From assembly GCF_031143425.1 (NCBI RefSeq), contig NW_027150024.1:86001-150000 (forward strand): DNA of 64,000 bases. The letters are read 5' to 3'. Below, in pieces: positions 37,701 through 49,415 of the stretch (positions are counted from its first letter, which is position 1; each line of letters starts with the position of its first letter). The notes beneath the pieces were generated by a model. That model was not told where the DNA came from. It did not search any database and saw nothing but the letters and a program-made list of their open reading frames with translations. Both the position numbers and the translations under genes were made by a program. Origin of the DNA: Pleurodeles waltl (taxonomy: Eukaryota > Chordata > Amphibia > Caudata > Salamandridae).

Positions 37701-40700
37701 ACAGCAGTGTTTTCTGTCAAAAAATGGGATGTGTCCATGTTGTGTTTTGGAGCATTTCCTGTCGCGGGCGCTGGGCCTACCCACACAAGTGAGGTATCAT
37801 TTTTATCGGGAGACTTAGGGGGACGCTGGGTGGATGGAAATTTGTGGCTCCTTTCAGATTCCAGAACTTTCTGTCACCGAAATGTGAGGAAAACTGGTTT
37901 TTATAGCCACTTTTTGAGGTTTGCAAAGGATTCTGGGTAACAGAACCTGGTCAGAGCCCCGCAAGTCACCCCATCTTAGATTACCCTAGGTCTCTAGTTT
38001 TAAAAAATGCACAGGTTTGGTAGGTTTCCGCAGGTGCCGGCTGAGCTAGAGGCCAAAATCTACAGGTAGGCACTCTGCAAAAAACACCTTTGTTTTCTTT
38101 CAAAATATTTGATGTGTCCACGTTGCGTTTTGGGGCATTTCCTGTCGCGGGCGCTAGACCTACCCACACAAGTGAGGTATCATTTTTATCGGGAGACTTG
38201 GGGGGACGCTGGGTGGAAGGAAATTTGTGGCTCCTCTCAGAATCCAGAACTTTCTGTCACCGAAATGTGAGGAAAACTTGTTTTTTTAGCCACTTTTTGA
38301 GGTTTGCAAAGGATTCTGGGTAACAGAACCTGGTCAGAGCCCCTCAAGTCACCCCATCCTGGATTCCCCTTGGTCTCTAGTTTTCAAAAATGCACAGGTT
38401 TGGTAGGTTTCCCTAGGTGCCGGCTGAGCTAGAGGCCAAAATCTACAGGTAGGCACTTTGCAAAAAACACCTCTGTTTTCTTTCCAAAAATTTGATGTGT
38501 CCACGTTGCGTTTTGGGGCATTTCCTGTTGCGGGCGCTAGGCCTACCCACACAAGTGAGGTATCATTTTTATCGGGAGACTTGGGGGGATGCTGGGGGGA
38601 AGGAAATTTGTGGCTCCTCTCAGATTCCAGAACTTTCTGTCACCGAAATGTGAGGAAAACCTGTTTTTTTTGCCACTTTTTGAGGTTTGCAAAGGATTCT
38701 GGGTAACAGAACCTGGTCAGAGCCCCGCAAGTCACCCCATCTTGGATTCCCCTAGGTCTCTAGTTGTAAAAAATGCACAGGTTTGGTAAGTTTCCCTAGG
38801 TGCCGGCTGAGCTAGAGGCCAAAATGTACAGGCAGGCACTTTGCAAAAAACAGCTGTGTTTTCTGTCAAAAAATGGGATGTGTCCACGTTGTGTTTTGGG
38901 GCATTTCCTGTTGCGGGCGCTAAGCCTACCCACACAAGTGAGGTATCATTTTTATCGGGAGACTTAGGGGGACGCTGGGTGGATGGAAATTTGTGGCTCC
39001 TTTCAGATTCCAGAACTTTCTGTCACCGAAATGTGAGGAAACTTACTTGTTTTTATAGCCACTTTTTGAGGTTTGCAAAGGATTCTGGGTAACAGAACCT
39101 GGTCAGAGCCCCGCAAGTCACCCCATCTTGGATTACCCTAGGTCTCTAGTTTTAAAAAATGCACAGGTTTGGTAGGTTTCCGCAGGTGCCGGCTGAGCTA
39201 GAGGCCAAAATCTACCGGTAGGCACTTTGCAAAAAACACCTCTGTTTTCTTTCAAAATATTTGATGTGTCCACGTTGCGTTTTGGGGCATTTCCTGTCGC
39301 GGGCGCTAGACCTACCCACACAAGTGAGGTATCATTTTTATCGGGAGACTTGGGGGGACACTGGGTGGAAGGAAATTTGTGGCTCCTCTCAGAACCCAGA
39401 ACTTTCTGTCACCGAAATGTGAGGAAAACTTGTTTTTTTAGCCACTTTTTGAGGTTTGCAAAGGATTCTGGGTAACAGAACCTGGTCAGAGCCCCGAAGT
39501 CACCCCATCTTGGATTACCCTAGGTCTCTAGTTTTCAAAAATGCACAGGTTTGGTAGGTTTCCCTCGGTGCCGGCTGAGCTAGAGGCCAAAATCTACAGG
39601 TAGGCACTTTGCAAAAAACACCTCTGTTTTCTTTCCAAAAATTTGATGTGTCCACGTTGCGTTTTGGGGCATTTCCTGTCGCGGGCGCTAGGCCTACCCA
39701 CACAAGTGAGGTATCATTTTTATCGGGAGACTTGGGGGGATGCTGGGTGGAAGGAAATTTGTGGCTCCTCTCAGATTCCAGAACTTTCTGTCACCGAAAT
39801 GTGAGGAAAACCTGTTTTTTTTGCCACTTTTTGAGGTTTGCAAAGGATTCTGGGTAACAGAACCTGGTCAGAGCCCCGCAAGTCACCCCATCTTGGATTC
39901 CCCTTGGTCTCTAGTTTTCAGAAATGCACAGGTTTGGTAGGTTTCCCTAGGTGCCGGCTGAGCTAGAGGCCAAAATGTACAGGCAGGCACTTTGCAAAAA
40001 ACAGCTGTGTTTTCTGTCAAAAAATGGGATGTGTCCACGTTGTGTTTTGGGGCATTTCCTGTCGCGGGCGCTAGGCCTACCCACACAAGTGAGGTATCAT
40101 TTTTATCGGGAGACTTGGGGGGACGCTGGGTGGAAGGAAATTTGTGGCTCCTTTCAGATTCTAGAACTTTCTGTCACCGAAATGTGAGGAAAACTTGTTT
40201 TTATAGCCACTTTTTGAGGTTTGCAAAGGATTCTGGGTAACAGAACCTGGTCAGAGCCCCGCAAGTCACCCCATCTTGGATTCCCCTTGGTCTCTAGTTT
40301 TCAGAAATGCACAGGTTTGGTAGGTTTCCCTAGGTGCCGGCTGAGCTAGAGGCCAAAATGTACAGGCAGGCACTTTTACAAAAAACAGCTGTGTTTTCTG
40401 TCAAAAAATGGGATGTGTCCATGTTGTGTTTTGGAGCATTTCCTGCCGCGGGCGCTAGGCCTACCCACACAAGTGAGGTATCATTTTTATCGGGAGACTT
40501 AGGGGGACGCTGGGTGGATGGAAATTTGTGGCTCCTTTCAGATTCCAGAACTTTCTGTCACCGAAATGTGAGGAAAACTGGATTTTATAGCCACTTTTTG
40601 AGGTTTGCAAAGGATTCTGGGTAACAGAACCTGGTCAGAGCCCCGCAAGTCACCCCATCTTAGATTACCCTAGGTCTCTAGTTTTAAAAAATGCACAGGT

Positions 40701-41367
40701 TTGGTAGGTTTCCGCAGGTGCCGGCTGAGCTAGAGGCCAAAATCTACAGGTAGGCACTTTGCAAAAAACACCTTTGTTTTCTTTCAAAATATTTGATGTG
40801 TCCACGTTGCGTTTTGGGGCATTTCCTGTTGCGGGCGCTAGGCCTACCCACACAAGTGAGGTATCATTTTTATCGGGAGACTTGGGGGGACGCTGGGTGG
40901 AAGGACATTTGTGGCTCCTCTCAGAATCCAGAACTTTCTGTCACCGAAATGTGAGGAAAACTTGTTTTTTTAGCCACTTTTTGAGGTTTGCAAAGGATTC
41001 TGGGTAACAGAACCTGGTCAGAGCCCCGCAAGACACCCCATCTTGGATTACCCTAGGTCTCTATTTTTCAAAAATGCACAGGTTTGGTAGGTTTCCCTAG
41101 GTGCCGGCTGAGCTAGAGGCCAAAATCTACAGGTAGGCACTTTGCAAAAAACACCTCTGTTTTCTTTCCAAAAATTTGATGTGTCCACGTTGTGTTTTGG
41201 GGCATTTCCTGTCGCGGGCGCTAGGCCTACCCACACAAGTGAGGTATCATTTTTATCGGGAGACTTGGGGGGATGCTGGGTGGAAGGAAATTTGTGGCTC
41301 CTCTCAGATTCCAGAACTTTCTGTCACCGAAATGTGAGGAAAACCTGTTTTTTTTGCCACTTTTTGA
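31787..41367. repeat. HOR unit 3: second 25-mer, nearly identical to unit 2
   Basis: Monomers 84-108 match unit 2 at an offset of 9,581-9,582 bp. Differences that I noticed include 22364/31946, 23631/33213, 23716/33298, one base at 32141, one at 35276 and a T8/T7 change in phase 7. Shared derived marks such as gattctag in phase 14 confirm a block duplication. Confidence 0.93.
36003..39069. repeat. Inserted 8-monomer block in 25-mer copy 2
   Basis: Same block and same left joint as at 26422, including the short phase-7 patch gcaaaatattctgg at its start. The shared joint shows that the 8-monomer insertion happened once, before the 25-mer was duplicated. Confidence 0.9.
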
Positions 41368-44300
41368 GGTTTGCAAAGGATTCTGGGTAACAGAACCTGG
41401 TCTGAGCCCCGCAAGTCACCCCATCTTGGATTCCCCTAGGTCTCTAGTTTTCAAAAATGCACAGGTTTGGTAGGTTTCCCCAGGTGCCCGCTGAGCTAGA
41501 GGCAAAAATCTACAGGTAGGCACATGGCAAAAAACACCTCTGTTTTCTTTCAAAATATTTGATGTGTCCACGTTGCGTTTTGGGGCATTTCCTGTCACGG
41601 GCGCTAGGCCTACCCACACAAGTGAGATATCATTTTTATCGGGAGACTTGGGGGGACGCTGGGTGGAAGGAAATTTGTGGCTCCTCTCAGATTCCAGAAC
41701 TTTCTGTCACCGAAATGAGAGGAAAACTTGTTTTTTTAGCCACTTTTTGAGGTTTGCAAATGATTCTGGGTAACAGAACCTGGTCAGAGCCCCGCAAGTC
41801 ACCCCATCTTGGATTCCCCTAGGTCTCTAGTTTTCAAAAATGCACAGGTATGGTAGGTTTCCCTAGGTGGCGGCTGAGCTAGAGGCCAAAATCTACAGGT
41901 AGGCACTTTGCAAAAAACACCTCTGTTTTCTTTCAAAATATTTGATGTGTCCACGTTGCGTTTTGGGGCATTTCCTGTCGCGGGCGCTAGGCCTACCCAC
42001 ACAAGTGAGGTATCATTTTTATCGTGAGACTTGGGGGGACGCTAGGTGGAAGGAAATTTGTGGCTCCTCTCAGAATCCAGAACTTTCTGTCACCGAAATG
42101 TGAGGAAAACTTGTTTTTTTAGCCACTTTTTGAGGTTTGCAAAGGATTCTGGGTAACAGAACCTGGTCAGAGCCCCGCAAGTCACCCCATCTTGGATTCC
42201 CCTAGGTCTCTAGTTTTAAAAAATGCACAGGTTTGGTAGGTTTCCCTAGGTGCCGGCTGAGCTAGAGGCCAAAATCTACAGGTAGGCACTTTGCAAAAAA
42301 CACCTCTGTTTTCTTTCCAAAAATTTGATGTGTCCACGTTGCGTTTTGGGGCATTTCCTGTTGCGGGCGCTAGGCCTACCCACACAAGTGAGGTATCATT
42401 TTTATCGGGAGACTTGGGGGGATGCTGGGTGGAAGGAAATTTGTGGCTCCTCTCAGATTCCCGAACTTTCTGTCACCGAAATGTGAGGAAAACCTGTTTT
42501 TTTTGCCACTTTTTGAGGTTTGCAAAGGATTCTGGGTAACAGAACCTGGTCAGAGCCCCGCAAGTCACCCCATCTTGGATTCCCCTAGGTCTCTAGTTTT
42601 CAAAAATGCACAGGTTTGGTAGGTTTCCCTAGGTGCCGGCTGAGCTAGAGGCCAAAATGTACAGGCAGGCACTTTGCAAAAAACAGCTGTGTTTTCTGTC
42701 AAAAAATGGGATGTGTCCACGTTGTGTTTTGGGGCATTTCCTGTCGCGGGCGCTAGGCCTACCCACACAAGTGAGGTATCATTTTTATCGGGAGACTTAG
42801 GGGGACGCTGGGTGGATGGAAATTTGTGGCTCCTTTCAGATTCCAGAACTTTCTGTCACCGAAATGTGAGGAAAACTTATTTTTATAGCCACTTTTTGAG
42901 GTTTGCAAAGGATTCTGGGTAACAGAACCTGGTCAGAGCCCCGCAAGTCACCCCATCTTGGATTACACTAGGTCTCTAGTTTTAAAAAATGCACAGGTTT
43001 GGTAGGTTTCCGCAGGTGCCAGCTGAGCTAGAGGCCAAAATCTACAGGTAGGCACTTTGCAAAAAACACCTCTGTTTTCTTTCCAAAAATTTGATGTGTC
43101 CACGTTGCGTTTTGGGGCATTTCCTGTTGCGGGCGCTAGGCCTACCCACACAAGTGAGGTATCATTTTTATCGGGAGACTTGGGGGGATGCTGGGTGGAA
43201 GGAAATTTGTGGCTCCTCTCAGATTCCAGAACTTTCTGTCACCGAAATGTGAGGAAAACCTGTTTTTTTTGCCACTTTTTGAGGTTTGCAAAGGATTCTG
43301 GATAACAGAACCTGGTCAGAGCCCCGCAAGTCACCCCATCTTGGAATCCCCTTGGTCTCTAGTTTTCAAAAATGCACAGGTTTGGTAGGTTTCCCTAGGT
43401 GCCGGCTGAGCTAGAGGCCAAAATCTACAGGTAGGCACTTTGCAAAAAACACCTCTGTTTTCTTTCCAAAAATTTGATGTGTCCACGTTGCGTTTTGGGG
43501 CATTTCCTGTTGCGGGCGCTAGGCCTACCCACACAAGTGAGGAATCATTTTTATCGGGAGACTTGGGGGGATGCTGGGAGGAAGGAAATTTGTGGCTCCT
43601 CTCAGATTCCAGAACTTTCTGTGACCGAAATGTGAGGAAAACCTGTTTTTTTTGCCACTTTTTGAGGTTTGCAAAGGATTCTGGGTAACAGAACCTGGTC
43701 AGAGCCCCGCAAGTCACCCCATCTTGGATTCCCCTAGGTCTCTAGTTTTCAAAAATGCACAGGTTTGGTAGGTTTCCCTAGGTGCCGGCTGAGCTAGAGG
43801 CCAAAATGTACAGGCAGGCACTTTTACAAAAAACAGCAGTGTTTTCTGTCAAAAAATGGGATGTGTCCATGTTGTGTTTTGGAGCATTTCCTGTCGCGGG
43901 CGCTAGGCCTACCCACACAAGTGAGGTATCATTTTTATCGGGAGACTTAGGGGGACGCTGGGTGGATGGAAATTTGTGGCTCCTTTCAGATTCCAGAACT
44001 TTCTGTCACCGAAATGTGAGGAAAACTGGTTTTTATAGCCACTTTTTGAGGTTTGCAAAGGATTCTGGGTAACAGAACCTGGTCAGAGCCCCGCAAGTCA
44101 CCCCATCTTAGATTACCCTAGGTCTCTAGTTTTAAAAAATGCACAGGTTTGGTAGGTTTCCGCATGTGCCGGCTGAGCTAGAGGCCAAAATCTACAGGTA
44201 GGCACTTTGCAAAAAACACCTTTGTTTTCTTTCAAAATATTTGATGTGTCCACGTTGCGTTTTGGGGCATTTCCTGTCGCGGGCGCTAGACCTACCCACA

Positions 44301-47300
44301 CAAGTGAGGTATCATTTTTATCGGGAGACTTGGGGGGACGCTGGGTGGAAGGAAATTTGTGGCTCCTCTCAGAATCCAGAACTTTCTGTCACCGAAATGT
44401 GAGGAAAACTTGTTTTTTTAGCCACTTTTTGAGGTTTGCAAAGGATTCTGGGTAACAGAACCTGGTCAGAGCCCCTCAAGTCACCCCATCCTGGATTCCC
44501 CTTGGTCTCTAGTTTTCAAAAATGCACAGGTTTGGTAGGTTTCCCTAGGTGCCGGCTGAGCTAGAGGCCAAAATCTACAGGTAGGCACTTTGCAAAAAAC
44601 ACCTCTGTTTTCTTTCCAAAAATTTGATGTGTCCACGTTGCGTTTTGGGGCATTTCCTGTTGCGGGCGCTAGGCCTACCCACACAAGTGAGGTATCATTT
44701 TTATCGGGAGACTTGGGGGGATGCTGGGTGGAAGGAAATTTGTGGCTCCTCTCAGATTCCAGAACTTTCTGTCACCGAAATGTGAGGAAAACCTGTTTTT
44801 TTTGCCACTTTTTGAGGTTTGCAAAGGATTCTGGGTAACAGAACCTGGTCAGAGCCCCGCAAGTCACCCCATCTTGGATTCCCCTAGGTCTCTAGTTTTA
44901 AAAAATGCACAGGTTTGGTAAGTTTCCCTAGGTGCCGGCTGAGCTAGAGGCCAAAATGTACAGGCAGGCACTTTGCAAAAAACAGCTGTGTTTTCTGTCA
45001 AAAAATGGGATGTGTCCACGTTGTGTTTTGGGGCATTTCCTGTCGCGGGCGCTAAGCCTACCCACACAAGTGAGGTATCATTTTTATCGGGAGACTTAGG
45101 GGGACGCTGGGTGGATGGAAATTTGTGGCTCCTTTCAGATTCCAGAACTTTCTGTCACCGAAATGTGAGGAAACTTACTTGTTTTTATAGCCACTTTTTG
45201 AGGTTTGCAAAGGATTCTGGGTAACAGAACCTGGTCAGAGCCCCGCAAGTCACCCCATCTTGGATTACCCTAGGTCTCTAGTTTTAAAAAATGCACAGGT
45301 TTGGTAGGTTTCCGCAGGTGCCGGCTGAGCTAGAGGCCAAAATCTACCGGTAGGCACTTTGCAAAAAACACCTCTGTTTTCTTTCAAAATATTTGATGTG
45401 TCCACGTTGCGTTTTGGGGCATTTCCTGTCGCGGGCGCTAGACCTACCCACACAAGTGAGGTATCATTTTTATCGGGAGACTTGGGGGGACACTGGGTGG
45501 AAGGAAATTTGTGGCTCCTCTCAGAACCCAGAACTTTCTGTCACCGAAATGTGAGGAAAACTTGTTTTTTTAGCCACTTTTTGAGGTTTGCAAAGGATTC
45601 TGGGTAACAGAACCTGGTCAGAGCCCCGAAGTCACCCCATCTTGGATTACCCTAGGTCTCTAGTTTTAAAAAATGCACAGGTTTGGTAGGTTTCCCTAGG
45701 TGCCGGCTGAGCTAGAGGCCAAAATCTACAGGTAGGCACTTTGCAAAAAACACCTCTGTTTTCTTTCCAAAAATTTGATGTGTCCACGTTGCGTTTTCGG
45801 GCATTTCCTGTCGCGGGCGCTAGGCCTACCCACACAAGTGAGGTATCATTTTTATCGGGAGACTTGGGGGGATGCTGGGTGGAAGGAAATTTGTGGCTCC
45901 TCTCAGATTCCAGAACTTTCTGTCACCGAAATGTGAGGAAAACCTGTTTTTTTTGCCACTTTTTGAGGTTTGCAAAGGATTCTGGGTAACAGAACCTGGT
46001 CAGAGCCCCGCAAGTCACCCCATCTTGGATTCCCCTTGGTCTCTAGTTTTCAGAAATGCACAGGTTTGGTAGGTTTCCCTAGGTGCCGGCTGAGCTAGAG
46101 GCCAAAATGTACAGGCAGGCACTTTGCAAAAAACAGCTGTGTTTTCTGTCAAAAAATGGGATGTGTCCAAGTTGTGTTTTGGGGCATTTCCTGTCGCGGG
46201 CGCTAGGCCTACCCACACAAGTGAGGTATCATTTTTATCGGGAGACTTGGGGGGACGCTGGGTGGAAGGAAATTTGTGGCTCCTTTCAGATTCCAGAACT
46301 TTCTGTCACCGAAATGTGAGGAAAACTTGTTTTTATAGCCACTTTTTGAGGTTTGCAAAGGATTCTGGGTAACAGAACCTGGTCAGAGCCCCGCAAGTCA
46401 CCCCATCTTGGATTCCCCTTGGTCTCTAGTTTTCAGAAATGCACAGGTTTGGTAGGTTTCCCTAGGTGCCGGCTGAGCTAGAGGCCAAAATGTACAGGCA
46501 GGCACTTTTACAAAAAACAGCTGTGTTTTCTGTCAAAAAATGGGATGTGTCCATGTTGTGTTTTGGAGCATTTCCTGCCGCGGGCGCTAGGCCTACCCAC
46601 ACAAGTGAGGTATCATTTTTATCGGGAGACTTAGGGGGACGCTGGGTGGATGGAAATATGTGGCTCCTTTCAGATTCCAGAACTTTCTGTCACCGAAATG
46701 TGAGGAAAACTGGATTTTATAGCCACTTTTTGAGGTTTGCAAAGGATTCTGGGTAACAGAACCTGGTCAGAGCCCCGCAAGTCACCCCATCTTAGATTAC
46801 CCTAGGTCTCTAGTTTTAAAAAATGCACAGGTTTGGTAGGTTTCCGCAGGTGCCGGCTGAGCTAGAGGCCAAAATCTACAGGTAGGCACTTTGCAAAAAA
46901 CACCTTTGTTTTCTTTCAAAATATTTGATGTGTCCACGTTGCGTTTTGGGGCATTTCCTGTTGCGGGCGCTAGGCCTACCCACACAAGTGAGGTATCATT
47001 TTTATCGGGAGACTTGGGGGGACGCTGGGTGGAAGGACATTTGTGGCTCCTCTCAGAATCCAGAACTTTCTGTCACCGAAATGTGAGGAAAACTTGTTTT
47101 TTTAGCCACTTTTTGAGGTTTGCAAAGGATTCTGGGTAACAGAACCTGGTCAGAGCCCCGCAAGTCACCCCATCTTGGATTACCCTAGGTCTCTATTTTT
47201 AAAAAATGCACAGGTTTGGTAGGTTTCCCTAGGTGCCGGCTGAGCTAGAGGCCAAAATCTACAGGTAGGCACTTTGCAAAAAACACCTCTGTTTTCTTTC

Positions 47301-47499
47301 CAAAAATTTGATGTGTCCACGTTGCGTTTTGGGGCATTTCCTGTCGCGGGCGCTAGGCCTACCCACACAAGTGAGGTATCATTTTTATCGGGAGACTTGG
47401 GGGGATGCTGGGTGGAAGGAAATTTGTGGCTCCTCTCAGATTCCAGAACTTTCTGTCACCGAAATGTGAGGAAAACCTGTTTTTTTTGCCACTTTTTGA
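41368..47499. repeat. HOR unit 4: 16-mer (phase 6/7 hybrid)
   Basis: Monomers 109-124 run phases 1-5, a 6/7 hybrid, then 8-17. Phases 1-5 carry the marks of unit 3 (cccgctgag in phase 1, aaaacttattttt in phase 4). Phases 8-17 carry marks shared with the units further right, such as cgctaggcc in phase 8 and gctgggtgg in phase 10. The unit is therefore a composite of two lineages joined in the hybrid monomer. Confidence 0.88.
43283..43665. repeat. Hybrid monomer 114 (phase 6 into phase 7)
   Basis: The left part has ggaatccccttgg and ttttcaaaaatgc (phase 6). The right part has ctacaggtagg, cacctctg and gaggaatcat (phase 7). The exchange lies between 43368 and 43423 and removes exactly one monomer. 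The longest open frame in the window, 128 codons on the minus strand at 43331-43717, crosses this monomer by chance. Confidence 0.9.
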
Positions 47500-49415
47500 G
47501 GTTTGCAAAGGATTCTGGGTAACAGAACCTGGTCTGAGCCCCGCAAGTCACCCCATCTTGGATTCCCCTAGGTCTCTAGTTTTCAAAAATGCACAGGTTT
47601 GGTAGGTTTCCCTAGGTGCCGGCTGAGCTAGAGGCAAAAATCTACAGGTAGGCACATGGCAAAAAACACCTCTGTTTTCTTTCAAAATATTTGATGTGTC
47701 CACGTTGCGTTTTGGGGCATTTCCTGTCACGGGCGCTAGGCCTACCCACACAAGTGAGATATCATTTTTATCGGGAGACTTGGGGGGACGCTGGGTGGAA
47801 GGAAATTTGTGGCTCCTCTCAGATTCCAGAACTTTCTGTCACCGAAATGAGAGGAAAACTTGTTTTTTTAGCCACTTTTTGAGGTTTGCAAATGATTCTG
47901 GGTAACAGAACCTGGTCAGAGCCCCGCAAGTCACCCCATCTTGGATTCCCCTAGGTCTCTAGTTTTCAAAAATGCACAGGTATGGTAGGTTTCCCTAGGT
48001 GGCGGCTGAGCTAGAGGCCAAAATCTACAGGTAGGCACTTTGCAAAAAACACCTCTGTTTTCTTTCAAAATATTTGATGTGTCCACGTTGCGTTTTGGGG
48101 CATTTCCTGTCGCGGGCGCTAGGCCTACCCACACAAGTGAGGTATCATTTTTATCGTGAGACTTGGGGGGACGCTAGGTGGAAGGAAATTTGTGGCTCCT
48201 CTCAGAATCCAGAACTTTCTGTCACCGAAATGTGAGGAAAACTTGTTTTTTTAGCCACTTTTTGAGGTTTGCAAAGGATTCTGGGTAACAGAACCTGGTC
48301 AGAGCCCCGCAAGTCACCCCATCTTGGATTCCCCTTGGTCTCTAGTTTTCAGAAATGCACAGGTTTGGTAGGTTTCCCTAGGTGCCGGCTGAGCTAGAGG
48401 CCAAAATGTACAGGCAGGCACTTTTACAAAAAACAGCTGTGTTTTCTGTCAAAAAATGGGATGTGTCCATGTTGTGTTTTGGAGCATTTCCTGCCGCGGG
48501 CGCTAGGCCTACCCACACAAGTGAGGTATCATTTTTATCGGGAGACTTAGGGGGACGCTGGGTGGATGGAAATTTGTGGCTCCTTTCAGATTCCAGAACT
48601 TTCTGTCACCGAAATGTGAGGAAAACTGGATTTTATAGCCACTTTTTGAGGTTTGCAAAGGATTCTGGGTAACAGAACCTGGTCAGAGCCCCGCAAGTCA
48701 CCCCATCTTAGATTACCCTAGGTCTCTAGTTTTAAAAAATGCACAGGTTTGGTAGGTTTCCGCAGGTGCCGGCTGAGCTAGAGGCCAAAATCTACAGGTA
48801 GGCACTTTGCAAAAAACACCTTTGTTTTCTTTCAAAATATTTGATGTGTCCACGTTGCGTTTTGGGGCATTTCCTGTTGCGGGCGCTAGGCCTACCCACA
48901 CAAGTGAGGTATCATTTTTATCGGGAGACTTGGGGGGACGCTGGGTGGAAGGACATTTGTGGCTCCTCTCAGAATCCAGAACTTTCTGTCACCGAAATGT
49001 GAGGAAAACTTGTTTTTTTAGCCACTTTTTGAGGTTTGCAAAGGATTCTGGGTAACAGAACCTGGTCAGAGCCCCGCAAGTCACCCCATCTTGGATTACC
49101 CTAGGTCTCTATTTTTCAAAAATGCACAGGTTTGGTAGGTTTCCCTAGGTGCCGGCTGAGCTAGAGGCCAAAATCTACAGGTAGGCACTTTGCAAAAAAC
49201 ACCTCTGTTTTCTTTCCAAAAATTTGATGTGTCCACGTTGCGTTTTGGGGCATTTCCTGTCGCGGGCGCTAGGCCTACCCACACAAGTGAGGTATCATTT
49301 TTATCGGGAGACTTGGGGGGATGCTGGGTGGAAGGAAATTTGTGGCTCCTCTCAGATTCCAGAACTTTCTGTCACCGAAATGTGAGGAAAACCTGTTTTT
49401 TTTGCCACTTTTTGA
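47500..49415. repeat. 5-mer HOR unit: phases 1, 2, 15, 16, 17
   Basis: Monomers 125-129 read E-B-D-B-A. The B at 47883 has the phase-2 marks tatcgtgag and gctaggtgg, but the next monomer (48266) is phase 15 (ccccttgg, ttttcagaaatgc, cttttacaaa). The exchange lies at about 48253-48335 and removes 12 monomers. The result looks like a 1,916-bp tandem repeat between 46,350-48,265 and 48,266-50,181. Confidence 0.88.

Noticed and set aside
43331..43717. 128-codon minus-strand frame, the longest in the window
   Set aside because: It lies across the phase 6/7 hybrid monomer and its product is the usual monomer translation in two joined stretches. It is open because of the recombination and T8 length, not because of a gene.
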